Source: Burkholderia puraquae (GTDB lineage: Bacteria; Pseudomonadota; Gammaproteobacteria; Burkholderiales; Burkholderiaceae). Taken from it: a stretch of 64,000 nucleotides of DNA. Position numbers and translations under genes: made by a program. A model generated the notes under the pieces. That model was not told where the DNA came from. It was given only the letters and a program-made list of their open reading frames with translations, and searched no databases. Shown piece after piece: positions 34,758-43,785 of the stretch. The stretch lies in the NCBI RefSeq assembly GCF_002099195.1, contig NZ_NBYX01000026.1:1-64000 (forward strand). The letters run 5' to 3'. How positions within the stretch are numbered: the first letter of the stretch is position 1; each line of letters starts with the position of its first letter.

Positions 34758-35183
34758 TCACGATCCCTTCGTCGCCGCCGGCACGTCGAACACGCGATCG
34801 AACGCCCACTGGAATACGAACGCGTAACAGAAGAAGAACGCGAACAGCCCGATATCGACGACGAACGCGTCGAGCCACGAGATATCGAGCCACCACGACA
34901 CGACGGGCACCAGGATGAAGATCAGCCCGCCTTCGAATCCGGTGGCGTGCAGGATCCGCCGCCCGAGCGTGCGTGCCGGCTGGCGGCGCGACGCTTCCCA
35001 GCGCTCGAACAGCGCGTTGAAGATCAGGTTCCACAGCATTGCGATCGCCGACATCGTCGCCGACAGCGCGCCCGAATAGACGAGGTCGTGCTTGAAGATC
35101 GCCGCGATCACGGGCGAGATGCAGGAAATCGCGATCGCTTCGTAGAGCATCGCCTGCGTGATCCTGCGCGGTAGGCCTTGCAC
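34758..35183 (-). CDS. PACE-family multidrug/biocide efflux transporter
   Basis: 141 residues, four transmembrane helices in two tandem bacterial transmembrane pair domains. The first has the conserved Glu (MLYEAIAIS) needed for proton coupling in AceI; the second has HATGFEGGLIFILVPVVSWW. PACE pumps export chlorhexidine, acriflavine and short diamines. GTG 35183 with CCGGAG upstream is chosen over the longer frame because it gives the family length (AceI is ~144). A LysR gene is divergent from it, and regulation by that protein is likely, as with AceR-AceI. Confidence 0.85.
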   Translation of the reverse strand: MQGLPRRITQAMLYEAIAISCISPVIAAIFKHDLVYSGALSATMSAIAMLWNLIFNALFERWEASRRQPARTLGRRILHATGFEGGLIFILVPVVSWWLDISWLDAFVVDIGLFAFFFCYAFVFQWAFDRVFDVPAATKGS

Positions 35184-35330
35184 GTTGTTTCTCCGGTTCG
35201 ACGCCAGTCGCCGCGGCACCGTGCCGCGACGTCCCGCAAGGCTATCCGCGTTGCACGCCTGCTTCAATTCACCTAATCTCACCCCGATTCAATCGAATTC
35301 AACCCGGCCCGATCCGGCCTGCGAGGCCCC

Positions 35331-36260
35331 GTGTTCTCGAAAATTCCCCTGACCGCATTGCGCGTATTCGAGTCGTCGGCGCGGCTCGGTGCATTCAAGG
35401 CCGCCGCAGACGAACTGTCCGTGACGCCGGCCGCCGTGTCGCACCAGATCAAGTCGCTCGAAAGCCGGCTCGGCGTGCTGCTGTTCGAGCGCGGTGCGAG
35501 CGGCGTGCGGCTCACGGACGAAGGCGAGCGCCTGTTTCGCGCGAGTCACGATGCGCTGCTCGCGCTGAGCCGCGGGCTCGATGCGGTGCGGCCCGAAGCG
35601 ACCGGCGAGCGCGCGCTCGTGCTGACCACCACGCCCGCGTTTGCCGCGATGTGGCTGATTCCGCGTCTCGGCCGGTTTCGTCGCGTCGATCCGCACCTGC
35701 ACATCAAGGTCGAGACCGGCAACACGCTCGCCGATCTCGAGCGCGATGCGCGGATCGATCTCGCGATTCGCGCGACGTCGCGCACGTTTCCGGCGCTGCA
35801 CGAGATTGCGCTGATCGACGAGTATTTCGGCGCGTATGCGGCCGCCGGGTTCGTCGTGCATCGCGCGAACGAGCCGCTCGACCTGATCGAGACCGTGTGG
35901 GATATGCCGCTGCCGGTGGCGGTCGACTGGGCGTCGTGGTGTCGCGCGGCCGGCCGCGACGCGTGGCTCGAGCGTGCGGTATTTCGCCACTACGACGACG
36001 AGCATTACGCGTTGCAGGCCGTGCTGCACGGGCAGGGCATCGCGCTCCTCAGCTCCGTGCTGGCCGCCGAGCATGTCGCCCAGGGGGCGTTGACGCCGAT
36101 CGAGCCGTCGGTGCGGATTGACGGCGCGCGCTTCGTCGCGCTGTGCCGGCCGGGGCGGGAGCGGGAGCCGCAGGTCAGGTCGTTTCTCGACTGGCTCGAG
36201 GCGGAGATTGCGCAGACGCGGGAGGCGGTAGCGCGGATGGGGCCGGGCGTTGAGCGGTAA
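35331..36260 (+). CDS. LysR-type regulator divergent from the PACE pump
   Basis: 309 residues from a GTG. N-terminal HTH FKAAADELSVTPAAVSHQIK (about residues 22-41) and a GcvA-like effector domain (LVLTTTPAFAAMWLIPRLGR; DLAIRATSR). It starts 147 bases from the PACE start on the opposite strand, the usual arrangement for a regulator and its target. Confidence 0.9.
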   Translation: MFSKIPLTALRVFESSARLGAFKAAADELSVTPAAVSHQIKSLESRLGVLLFERGASGVRLTDEGERLFRASHDALLALSRGLDAVRPEATGERALVLTTTPAFAAMWLIPRLGRFRRVDPHLHIKVETGNTLADLERDARIDLAIRATSRTFPALHEIALIDEYFGAYAAAGFVVHRANEPLDLIETVWDMPLPVAVDWASWCRAAGRDAWLERAVFRHYDDEHYALQAVLHGQGIALLSSVLAAEHVAQGALTPIEPSVRIDGARFVALCRPGREREPQVRSFLDWLEAEIAQTREAVARMGPGVER

Positions 36261-36306
36261 AGCGGGCCGTGAACGCGGTGCGCGAACCGGCCCCGCTTGC
36301 ACATCA

Positions 36307-37440
36307 TCACCCGAACCGCACACAGTAAACCGGCGGCAAATGCGCCGACACCAGCCGCCAGTTCTCCCCACCGTCGTCGGACGTCCATAACGCGCCGGTC
36401 GTCGACGCCATCGCGAGGCGCGTGCCCGAATCGTCCACCGCGAGCCCGTGCCGATACACGAGGTCGTACGCCGGCGCGGGCGGCAACCCGTTCGTGAATT
36501 GCTCGAAACTGCGCCCGCCGTCGCGCGTGCGCGTGACCACGAAACGGCCGTTCACCGGAATCCGGCATGCGTCTTTCACGGCCGGCACGAACCACGCGGT
36601 ATCCGGCTCACGCGGATGCACGGCCACTGCGAAGCCGAAGCTCGAAGGCTGAGCCTCGATCCGACGCCAGTGTTCGGCGCCGTCGGTCGAGCGGAAGATC
36701 GCGCAGTGATGCTGGGTCCACAGCACGTCCGGATTGGCTGCGCACTGCACGACGCGGTGCGGGTCCTGCATGTTCGGTTCACCGCGCCGCTCGGGCGGCA
36801 TGTAGTCGGCTTCCATGCCGTCGGCGGTCACACGCCACGTCGCGCCGCCGTCGGCCGTCTGCCAGACGCCGCCGCACGAGATGCCGATCGTCACGTGCCG
36901 GCTGTCGCGCGGATCGACCATCACCGAATGGATGCCCGGCGCGTCGTATCCGCCGCCGCCCCATTCGGCGCGCTCCGGGCGATCCCACAATGCCCGGTTG
37001 AACACCCAGGAACGGCCGCCATCGTCGGAACGGAACAGCCCGCCGGGAATCGTGCCGGCCCACAGCACGCCCGGCTCGTCGGTGCCGCCGGCTTCGAGCG
37101 ACCAGATCTGCTGAAGCGTCCACGGCGGCTGCGGCGGGCCGGGAGGCGCGTCGTCCGCGTCGCCGGTGCCGGCATTCGCGCGGGCGCCGGCGGGTTGCGG
37201 CGGATAGACGGGCACCGCGCATTCTTCCCAGTCGGCGGCGCCGGCCTGCCTGCGGTGCAGCTTGACGCCGAAATGGCCGAGGTTCAGCGCGGCATACAGC
37301 GTGCCGTCGCGCGGGTCGGCGAGCGCCATGCTGACCGGTTCGCCGGCGAAGTGCGGCTCACCGAGCGTCCAGCCGCCGTTGCGGTCGGGCTGCAGGACGA
37401 ACAGGCCCTTGCGGGTGGCGACGAGCAGTCGATCGTTCAT
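36307..37440 (-). CDS. BNR-repeat / YVTN-like beta-propeller protein (sialidase-like)
   Basis: 377 residues with several Asp-box motifs (SDDGGRSW, TADGGATW, STDGAEHW, TRDGGRSF, TSDDGGENW), giving a six- or seven-bladed propeller. No signal peptide and none of the sialidase catalytic triads is obvious, so it is probably not a sialidase. A MoaD/ThiS-like gene lies just upstream on the same strand (67 bases between them), a pairing seen in other proteobacteria. Role unknown. Confidence 0.8.
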   Translation of the reverse strand: MNDRLLVATRKGLFVLQPDRNGGWTLGEPHFAGEPVSMALADPRDGTLYAALNLGHFGVKLHRRQAGAADWEECAVPVYPPQPAGARANAGTGDADDAPPGPPQPPWTLQQIWSLEAGGTDEPGVLWAGTIPGGLFRSDDGGRSWVFNRALWDRPERAEWGGGGYDAPGIHSVMVDPRDSRHVTIGISCGGVWQTADGGATWRVTADGMEADYMPPERRGEPNMQDPHRVVQCAANPDVLWTQHHCAIFRSTDGAEHWRRIEAQPSSFGFAVAVHPREPDTAWFVPAVKDACRIPVNGRFVVTRTRDGGRSFEQFTNGLPPAPAYDLVYRHGLAVDDSGTRLAMASTTGALWTSDDGGENWRLVSAHLPPVYCVRFG

Positions 37441-37507
37441 GTGCGATGTCTCCTGATGGCCCGACCTCGCGTTCCGGCACCGGATCGGGGCTGATACATG
37501 TGTCCCC

Positions 37508-37777
37508 TTATCCGCCTGTCAGCGCCTGTACGACATAAACCCGGCTCGCGTCGCCGAGCACATCGGACAGGCGTTGCCGGTCGCGTATCGGCTGGCCGTC
37601 GATGAATACCGACAGGTGTTTGCGCAGCGCGCCCTGGTCGTCGAGGATGTAGCCGAGCAGCCGCGGCTGCTCGCCGAAAACGGTGTCGAATGCTTCGCCG
37701 AGCGTGTGCGCGTCGATTTCGCGCTCGGGCGTTTCGATATGCCGCTGGATCGAAGCGGCGAAGAAGAGGTGCGCCAT
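37508..37777 (-). CDS. MoaD/ThiS-like ubiquitin-fold protein
   Basis: 89 residues, beta-grasp type, ending in Gly-Gly (VYVVQALTGG), the tail that is adenylated and thiocarboxylated in sulfur carriers. ATG 37777 gives the natural family length; the frame extends upstream without support. Paired with the BNR propeller gene downstream rather than with moaE or thiG, so it is probably a specialised carrier or a protein tag. Confidence 0.8.
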   Translation of the reverse strand: MAHLFFAASIQRHIETPEREIDAHTLGEAFDTVFGEQPRLLGYILDDQGALRKHLSVFIDGQPIRDRQRLSDVLGDASRVYVVQALTGG

Positions 37778-38013
37778 GGCAGTGGCTGGCAAGAGCCGCG
37801 CGGAGGGGACGGTCTGTAGTTTAGGTGATCCGTCAGGGGCGGAACGCCGGCATCGCGTAGTCGCGGTGCGCCGGCGTGCCCGATCCGTCCCGGTCGACAC
37901 GTCCTGGCGGATCGGCAACAATCCTGCCCGAACCGTCATCGCATGCCGGATTCGGCTGCAAAGCCGATCGACGGTCGCACGCTCTCCACTTGCCGATGAA
38001 GGAAGTACTTGCC

Positions 38014-38379
38014 ATGCCGCGATTCGCGCTGTCGATCGTCAAGCCCGCCGTCGACGCTATCGTCGCGGGCCGCAAGCGGGTCGAAATCCGGTCGTGGGCG
38101 CCGCGGGTCCTGCCGTTGCGCGATCTCGTGCTGGTGCAGAACACGATCTTCCTGCGACAGGACGGGCAGGAGGATCCCGACGGTATCGCGCTCGCGCGGG
38201 TCGACGTCGTGGGGGGACGCGACTGGACACCGGATGAAGCCCGCTCGCAAGGCAAGCAATGGTGCGCCGGATACGTGTGCTGGGAATTGGCGAATGTGCG
38301 GGCGATCGACCCGCCTTTCCCGTGTGTCGCCAGGCGGGGCATTGATGCGTTGACGGATGGTTCCGCCAAGGTCTCCTGA
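38014..38379 (+). CDS. ASCH-domain protein
   Basis: 121 residues with the ASCH/PUA-like pattern: FALSIVKPAVDAIVAGRKRVEIRSW at the N-terminus and GIALARVDVVGG in the middle. ASCH proteins bind RNA or nucleosides and some cleave modified nucleosides; here the role is unknown. AAGGAAG precedes ATG 38014; another ATG at 37996 is in frame but lacks a site. Confidence 0.75.
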   Translation: MPRFALSIVKPAVDAIVAGRKRVEIRSWAPRVLPLRDLVLVQNTIFLRQDGQEDPDGIALARVDVVGGRDWTPDEARSQGKQWCAGYVCWELANVRAIDPPFPCVARRGIDALTDGSAKVS

Positions 38380-38475
38380 TGATTTCTTCTGCGTCCTGGG
38401 CGGGCCGAGTTCCCTTTCGACACACGAGAGGGCGGTTGAAGCGATCGGTCGCCCGGCGCGCGCCGGCCACGTGCG

Positions 38476-39165
38476 CTAAACCGGAATCGATCGCCCGCGC
38501 ATCCTGATCCCGAGCCGCACGATGCCGATCACCGCATTCGACAGCCACGTGAGCAGGCGCGGCATCCCGCGCCGGCGGATATCGAGCAGCAGCACGATCC
38601 GCACGGCGTCGCTGTCGTTCCACACCTCGTGCATGAACGTGTCGTCCCACAGCAGGAAGCGTCCTTCGTCGAGCCGGTATTCGTGGCCGTCGATCTTCAG
38701 CACGGCGGCCGGCGTGCCGTCGGCGCGCTTCGGCATCGACAGCACGAGATAGCCGCGCAGGATGCCGCGAAACGGCCCGCGATGCGGGGGAATGTGCTTG
38801 CCGGGCGCGAGGAACGACAGCGATGCGGACAGCACGTCCGGCGACGCCGCGACGATCGACGCGACGGTCGGACAGCGCGACAGGTTGCGCGGGAACGGCT
38901 GGCCGTACGCCTGCATGATGAACATCCGCCAGTCGCGTGCGTCGTTGGCCGAGATGTCGTACTGCTCGCGCATGATCTCGTGAAAGCGCGGGATGCGCGG
39001 CATGTCGCGCGCCACGGCGAATGCCTCTGCCTGGATGTCGGCCCACGCACGGACGAAACGCTCGGCATCGGGAAACGCGGCCGGGTCGAGCACAGCGCCG
39101 CCGTCGATATGACGGTCGTACAGCGTGCGCAGCAGGCCGGCAACGTAGTCGTAAGCGACGGACAT
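38476..39165 (-). CDS. Aspartyl/asparaginyl beta-hydroxylase-family oxygenase
   Basis: 229 residues of the Fe(II)/2-oxoglutarate family: SFLAPGKHIPPHRGPFRGIL (first metal His), LRGYLVLSMP, and the late WDDTFMHEVWNDS (second His). LpxO, which hydroxylates lipid A acyl chains, belongs to this family, but assignment to LpxO is uncertain. A hydrophobic stretch near the C-terminus (LLTWLSNAVIGIVRLGI) may anchor it to the membrane. Confidence 0.82.
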   Translation of the reverse strand: MSVAYDYVAGLLRTLYDRHIDGGAVLDPAAFPDAERFVRAWADIQAEAFAVARDMPRIPRFHEIMREQYDISANDARDWRMFIMQAYGQPFPRNLSRCPTVASIVAASPDVLSASLSFLAPGKHIPPHRGPFRGILRGYLVLSMPKRADGTPAAVLKIDGHEYRLDEGRFLLWDDTFMHEVWNDSDAVRIVLLLDIRRRGMPRLLTWLSNAVIGIVRLGIRMRGRSIPV

Positions 39166-39402
39166 GATCGAAGGGCGATCCGTTAGGAGTGGCGTCAGTC
39201 TGCCCGAAGCGCGGCGGGCGCTGCGTTACGTCAGGTTACGCCGGCTGACGAAAGAATGACAGTTTCATGACCGTCCGTCCCGAGCGCGCCCGGTGCAGGA
39301 GAAGCCGCGTGATTCGTGCCGCGCTGCGCGGGAATAAACGCACACGCTCCGTCGTCATACGGGTGTAGCACGTCGTCTCGTTGACTTCTCAAGGAGTGGA
39401 AC

Positions 39403-39747
39403 ATGAACACGCATTGGCTGGTGGCCGCCGCGGTGGCGGCGATTTCTCTCGCGGGTATCGCGCCGCAAGCGTCGGCACAGGGGCTGACGCGCGCGCAGGT
39501 CAGGCAGGAACTGATCGACGCCGAAAACAACGGGCTGCGCTTCGTGACCGATACGTCGTATCCGGACGTGAGCCCGCTGTTCCAGCGGCAGGCCGAACAG
39601 ATGCCGCGGCATCAGGCCAGCACGGCGGTTGGCAGCGATCCGGCCGCGTCATCGGAAGCGGGCAGGCCGGCGACGATGTCGCCGCGCCAGGGTCCTGCCG
39701 CATGCGTCGGCCCCGCGAGCTTCTGCACGACCTATTTCGGAAGCTGA
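39403..39747 (+). CDS. DUF4148 secreted protein
   Basis: 114 residues with a Sec signal peptide (MNTHWLVAAAVAAISLAGIA, cleavage near SAQ-G) followed by GLTRAQVRQELIDAENNG, the DUF4148 hallmark. The start codon has AAGGAG at good spacing. A second DUF4148 gene follows after 77 bases. Function unknown. Confidence 0.85.
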   Translation: MNTHWLVAAAVAAISLAGIAPQASAQGLTRAQVRQELIDAENNGLRFVTDTSYPDVSPLFQRQAEQMPRHQASTAVGSDPAASSEAGRPATMSPRQGPAACVGPASFCTTYFGS

Positions 39748-39824
39748 CGCAGCCGCCTGCATTCGCAGGTCGGGTATTCAAGGCATTCAACAAGGTTGAT
39801 CGATACGGAGCATTGAAGGAGTTC

Positions 39825-40103
39825 ATGATGAAAGCATATATCGCAGTACTGACGATGATCGGAGCGATCGTCGGTCAGTCGGCCTTCGCGCAATCCGCCG
39901 CGCCGCTGACGCGTGCACAGGTTCGCGACGAATTGATCCGCCTGGAAGCAGCCGGGTATGACCCGGCGAAGGGAGACGACGGCGAGTATCCGGCGGACAT
40001 CCAGGCGGCGGAAGCGAAGCTTGCCGAGCAGGACCGGGCCCGGATGGCGGCTGCCGCTGCGCATGCGCCGGCCCCCGATACGCCGGCGCAGACCAGCAAC
40101 TAG
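39825..40103 (+). CDS. DUF4148 secreted protein, second of a tandem pair
   Basis: 92 residues (91 from the next ATG at 39828) with a signal peptide (MKAYIAVLTMIGAIVGQSAF, AFA-QS) and the DUF4148 core LTRAQVRDELIRLEAAGYDP, then an Ala-rich tail. GAAGGA lies upstream. It is cotranscribed with the preceding paralogue by spacing. Confidence 0.85.
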   Translation: MMKAYIAVLTMIGAIVGQSAFAQSAAPLTRAQVRDELIRLEAAGYDPAKGDDGEYPADIQAAEAKLAEQDRARMAAAAAHAPAPDTPAQTSN

Positions 40104-40369
40104 GTGTCGATATGGTCTTGTGCGACTTCAGGCCGCCGTGTTCGCGGCACGGCAGTACGTCAGCCCTTCGCGCCGCTCGACGCGGCAGAAGGGCGCCGGC
40201 TGCGCTGCCTGTCATCGCGCGCCGCTTCGCGCGGCGCCGCGATCATCTCATCGGCCGCGTGCGATGAGCGGCCGGTCGGTCGTGCGATGAACCGGAACGC
40301 AGACGGTATCGGTATCGGCGGCCACCCGATTCATGCGCGCGATGGCATGCGGTGCCGCCAACGTGTCGA
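40104..40369. other. Gene-free spacer between convergent genes
   Basis: 266 bases with no ribosome site plus ORF and no clear terminator. Confidence 0.35.
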
Positions 40370-40897
40370 TCACCAGGGCATCATGCGCTGCGTGACCTGA
40401 TCGCGCAGCACGAAGCGGTGCGCCAGCGCGGCTGCCACGTGCAGGCAGATACCGGCGAACAGCGCCCATGCGAGGATGCCGTGCACGTCGCCCATCGCAT
40501 GGCCGAAGCTGGAGCCGGCCGCCGACAGCGCGGGCAACGGCACGATCCCGAACAGCGTCACGCCCCATGCGCGCGACGACGCGTTGATCCAGCCGAGCAG
40601 CGGCACCGCGATCAGCAGCGCGTAGAGCGCGAAATGCGTGATGCCCGACAGTGCGCGCATCGCGGGCGGCAGGTCACTCGCAGGCGGCCGATGCGTCACG
40701 CGCCACAACACGCGGCAAGCCATCGCGGCGAGCAGTGCGGTTCCCACGAGGAGGTGCGCGGCGATCAGGCCGATGGGCTGGGTGTCGCGATGCACGTCGG
40801 GCATCGTCCAGCCGATCGCATATTGCGCGACGATCAGCGCAACGATCAACCAGTGAAGCAAGCGCGCAACGGTGTCATAGCGGGCGGGCGTGGGCAT
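40370..40897 (-). CDS. Cytochrome b561
   Basis: 175 residues, four transmembrane helices, with the heme His residues of bacterial cytochrome b561 (RLLHWLIVALIVAQYAIGW; AAHLLVGTALLA; THFALYALLIAVPLLGW; VHGILAWALFAGICLHVAAAL AHR split over the last helix). It passes electrons between quinol and superoxide or other partners in the inner membrane. It follows a two-component system on the same strand after 70 bases, with a CTTAACG hairpin between. Confidence 0.9.
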   Translation of the reverse strand: MPTPARYDTVARLLHWLIVALIVAQYAIGWTMPDVHRDTQPIGLIAAHLLVGTALLAAMACRVLWRVTHRPPASDLPPAMRALSGITHFALYALLIAVPLLGWINASSRAWGVTLFGIVPLPALSAAGSSFGHAMGDVHGILAWALFAGICLHVAAALAHRFVLRDQVTQRMMPW

Positions 40898-40955
40898 GGA
40901 GACTCCTGGCGTACGGCGGGGAAGGTATCGGTCGGGTGGATTCTACGGCTGCTTC

Positions 40956-40972
40956 CTTAACGAAACGTTAAG
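40956..40972. promoter_or_regulatory. CTTAACG / CGTTAAG palindrome upstream of cytochrome b561
   Basis: A perfect 7-bp inverted repeat with AAA loop overlaps the kinase stop codon. CTTAA half-sites are those bound by PmrA/QseB-type regulators, and a similar site lies before the regulator gene, so this may control the b561 gene. No T-run, so not a terminator. Confidence 0.4.
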
Positions 40973-42422
40973 CACGTGGAATTGCACGCGACGACCGGTC
41001 GTCGGGTTCGCCGGCTGGCGTCGGTTCACACGCGCCCGCCGACGGCAGCGTAATCGCGACGCCGAGGCCCTGCCCGCCGATGCCGGCCTCGAACTGTACG
41101 GTGCCGCCGAAATAGTGTGCGATGCGTGTGACGATCGACAGTCCGAGCCCGCTGCCGGGCGACTGCGCGCCGCTGCCGCGATAGAAGCGGTCGCCGAGCC
41201 GCTCGTGCTCGCCGGGCGCGACACCCGGCCCGTCATCGCGCACGACGATGCGTTGTCGCGCACCGTCGTCGTCTACACCGATCTCGATGCGGCCGCCCTG
41301 GCGGCCGTACTTGACGGCGTTGTCGACGAGGTTGTCGAGCAGGATGCCGATCAGGATCGGATCGGCTTCGATCGACCGTCCGGATATCGTGCCGGCTACG
41401 AGGGCGATGGCCTTGTCCGACGCCTTCGCGAGATGGCGATCGATGGCGGCGTCGACGAGTTCGCGAACGGCGACGGCGCGCGTCGGAATGCGTTCGTATT
41501 CGTCGAGCCGCGCGAGCAGCAGCAACTGGTCGGCGAGTCGCGCGCTGCGGTCGACGCCTTGAACGACCCGCTGCATCGCCAGTTGCTTGCGCGCCGGATC
41601 GTCGGTCGCGATCGCCACCTGCGCCTGAACCTTGATCGCGGCGAGCGGCGTCTTGAGTTCGTGCGCGGCGTCGGACGTGAACGCACGTTCGCGCACAATC
41701 GATTGCCGCAACCTGGCCAGCAGGCGGTCGATTGCGTCGACCAGCGTGCGCACTTCGTCCGGCACGGTGGCGATGTCGAGCGGTTCGAGCGATCGTGCGT
41801 CGCGTGCGCCGATCAGCGCCGATAGCGTCTTCAACGGCGCGAGACCGCGCCCGATCAGATACCAGAGGAGCAGCGCCAGCACCGGGAGTGCGACGATCAG
41901 CGGCAGCACGATGCCGCGCGCGATACCGGTCGCCAGGTCGCTGCGCGTATTGGCGATCTCCATCACGCGTATCCGGCGCCCCGACGCGTCATCGCGCAAC
42001 GTGTGCGTGCGCCACGATGCATCGTGAATGACGATCGTTTCAGGGGGGCCGCGCGGGTTGCGCGTGTCGGGCAACCCGGCTGCTTCGGCCGGAAGGCTCG
42101 ACGCGACGACATGGCCCTGCGCGTCGCGTACCTCGAACAGCACGTCGCGCTGCAGGCGATCGCCGTCGGTTTCAGGGACGGATCTCGCATTGCCGCGATC
42201 CAGTTCGACGCGTGCATCTGGCGGAAAACGGGCGAGGCGTTCGAGGTCGGCGGGGGAAAGATCGACCAGCAGCGACGCGTATTCGACGAGGCGGGCGTCT
42301 TCCCATTCGCCAATCTCGCGTGTCGCATAACGGAAGCTGCCGAATACGGCGACGAGCCACACGACGATCACGCAGCCGAGCGCCATCGACGAAACGCGGC
42401 GTCGTATCGAGCGGGAGATCAT
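40968..42422 (-). CDS. Two-component sensor histidine kinase, QseC-like
   Basis: 484 residues: one N-terminal transmembrane helix (MALGCVIVVWLVAVFGSF), a periplasmic part of ~150 residues, a second helix (GIVLPLIVALPVLALLLWYL), HAMP-like linker, H-box FTSDAAHELKTPLAAIK, N-box DNLVDNAVKYG and G-boxes DDGPGV and GSGLGLSIV. Its ATG overlaps the regulator stop by four bases (ATGA). It should phosphorylate that regulator. The signal is unknown. Confidence 0.9.
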   Translation of the reverse strand: MISRSIRRRVSSMALGCVIVVWLVAVFGSFRYATREIGEWEDARLVEYASLLVDLSPADLERLARFPPDARVELDRGNARSVPETDGDRLQRDVLFEVRDAQGHVVASSLPAEAAGLPDTRNPRGPPETIVIHDASWRTHTLRDDASGRRIRVMEIANTRSDLATGIARGIVLPLIVALPVLALLLWYLIGRGLAPLKTLSALIGARDARSLEPLDIATVPDEVRTLVDAIDRLLARLRQSIVRERAFTSDAAHELKTPLAAIKVQAQVAIATDDPARKQLAMQRVVQGVDRSARLADQLLLLARLDEYERIPTRAVAVRELVDAAIDRHLAKASDKAIALVAGTISGRSIEADPILIGILLDNLVDNAVKYGRQGGRIEIGVDDDGARQRIVVRDDGPGVAPGEHERLGDRFYRGSGAQSPGSGLGLSIVTRIAHYFGGTVQFEAGIGGQGLGVAITLPSAGACEPTPAGEPDDRSSRAIPRA

Positions 42423-43078
42423 GCGAGGTCGACAACGTAGCCGATACCGCGAACGGTGCGGATCAGTTCCGCACCGAGCTTCTTGCGCAGGTTCGAGACA
42501 TGGACCTCGATCGCATTGCTTTCGATGCCTTCCTGCCAGCCGTACAGGGTGTCTTCGAGGCGCGCGCGCGACTGCGGCGCGCCCGGGTGGCTGACGAGCT
42601 GAACCAGGATGGCCCACTCGCGCGAGGTCAGTGCGATGCGCGACGCATCGCGCGTCACCGTGTGGGCGGTCAGGTCGATCGTGATGTCGCGCCACACGAT
42701 CTCGTCGCCGGCACGGCCCTGCGAGCGGCGCACGAGTGCACGACAACGGGCCAGCACCTCGGTCAGCTCGAACGGCTTCGCGAGATAGTCGTCCGCGCCG
42801 TCGTCGAGGCCGCGGACCCGGTCGGCCACGGTGCCGCGCGCGGTCAGCACCAGCACGGGGACGGTGTCGCCGGCATCGCGCAATGCTCGCAGCAGCTCCG
42901 TGCCCGATTTCCCCGGCAGGCCGAGATCGAGCACGACGAGCGCGAAGCGCGTCGTCGCGAGCGCCGCGGCGGCCGCGTGACCGTCGCGCAACCAGTCGAC
43001 GTGATAGCCGGCCTGACTCAGGCTGATCTCGAGACCGCTGCCGATCAGGTCGTCGTCTTCAACAAGGAGGAGTCGCAT
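42419..43078 (-). CDS. Two-component response regulator, OmpR/QseB-like
   Basis: 219 residues. Receiver domain with acidic pocket (LLVEDDDLIG), phospho-acceptor Asp51 (LVVLDLGLPG) and Lys of AKPF; C-terminal OmpR winged helix (LTSREWAILVQLVSHPGAPQ; IEVHVSNLRKKLG). It is first in the operon with the kinase. A CTTAA-N5-CTTCA box upstream suggests autoregulation. Confidence 0.92.
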   Translation of the reverse strand: MRLLLVEDDDLIGSGLEISLSQAGYHVDWLRDGHAAAAALATTRFALVVLDLGLPGKSGTELLRALRDAGDTVPVLVLTARGTVADRVRGLDDGADDYLAKPFELTEVLARCRALVRRSQGRAGDEIVWRDITIDLTAHTVTRDASRIALTSREWAILVQLVSHPGAPQSRARLEDTLYGWQEGIESNAIEVHVSNLRKKLGAELIRTVRGIGYVVDLA

Positions 43079-43174
43079 GGTCTATTCGGGTGCAGATGCC
43101 TGCGATTGTACGAGTGCAACCGTGCATCCCGTGCAACGGATTGTAATTGTGCTGCGTCAAGCTTCCGCCAATTC

Positions 43175-43189
43175 TGAAGAACGCTTAAG
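43175..43189 (-). promoter_or_regulatory. PmrA/QseB-type box upstream of the response regulator
   Basis: On the minus strand CTTAA-GCGTT-CTTCA: two half-sites one turn apart, matching the CTTAA-N5-CTTAA consensus of PmrA/QseB boxes except one base. It lies about 100 bases before the regulator start. Confidence 0.5.
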
Positions 43190-43372
43190 GTTTGCCGCCG
43201 GCAATCCCGCTACCATCGGCCACAACATTTCTCGGGCAGTGCTCCGCTTCCCTGGATCCCGAACCGGGTCACGCATGTCCGGCACTTGCCGCGCAAGCTT
43301 GCCCGTCAATCCGCAACCCGTCCGATCGATCTCCGATCGATGCGAGTCGTCCGTACGGGAGGTTCGTTCCTC

Positions 43373-43723
43373 ATGGCATCTTCCACGATCGGGCGATGGC
43401 GCGCCCACCTGCTGATCGCCGCGATGGCCGGCATGTTCATTCAGTGTTTCGTGCTGGTGTCGTTGCTTGCATGGCGCGTACCCGAAGCATTTTTCACCAC
43501 GATGACGTTTCGCATCTGGGCCGTCATCGCGGTTGCCACCGCGATCCTTTCGGCCCGCAAGCTTGCCGATACGGCGTTCAAGGCCGCCGTTGAATGCGGC
43601 TGCGTGCGTGTGACAGGAATCGATCGCCGCACGGTAGTTGTGTCATCTGATTGCGCGTACCGTCGGCTGGTCGTCCTTCACATCCGGCTCCACGGGAATC
43701 GATACGGCGGCGCACACGGTTGA
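43373..43723 (+). CDS. Hypothetical membrane protein
   Basis: 116 residues with two likely hydrophobic segments (LLIAAMAGMFIQCFVLVSLL; FRIWAVIAVATAILSA) and a basic C-terminal part. GGGAGG lies ten bases before ATG 43373. It lies 62 bases upstream of hpnI on the same strand. No family recognised; the C-terminal ~35 residues may be poorly conserved. Confidence 0.5.
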   Translation: MASSTIGRWRAHLLIAAMAGMFIQCFVLVSLLAWRVPEAFFTTMTFRIWAVIAVATAILSARKLADTAFKAAVECGCVRVTGIDRRTVVVSSDCAYRRLVVLHIRLHGNRYGGAHG

Positions 43724-43785
43724 ACACGCGTGCGCGCGGCGGGTTCCGGGCGTCGTAGTTGCACGGTTCACCACTGGGGAGAAGC

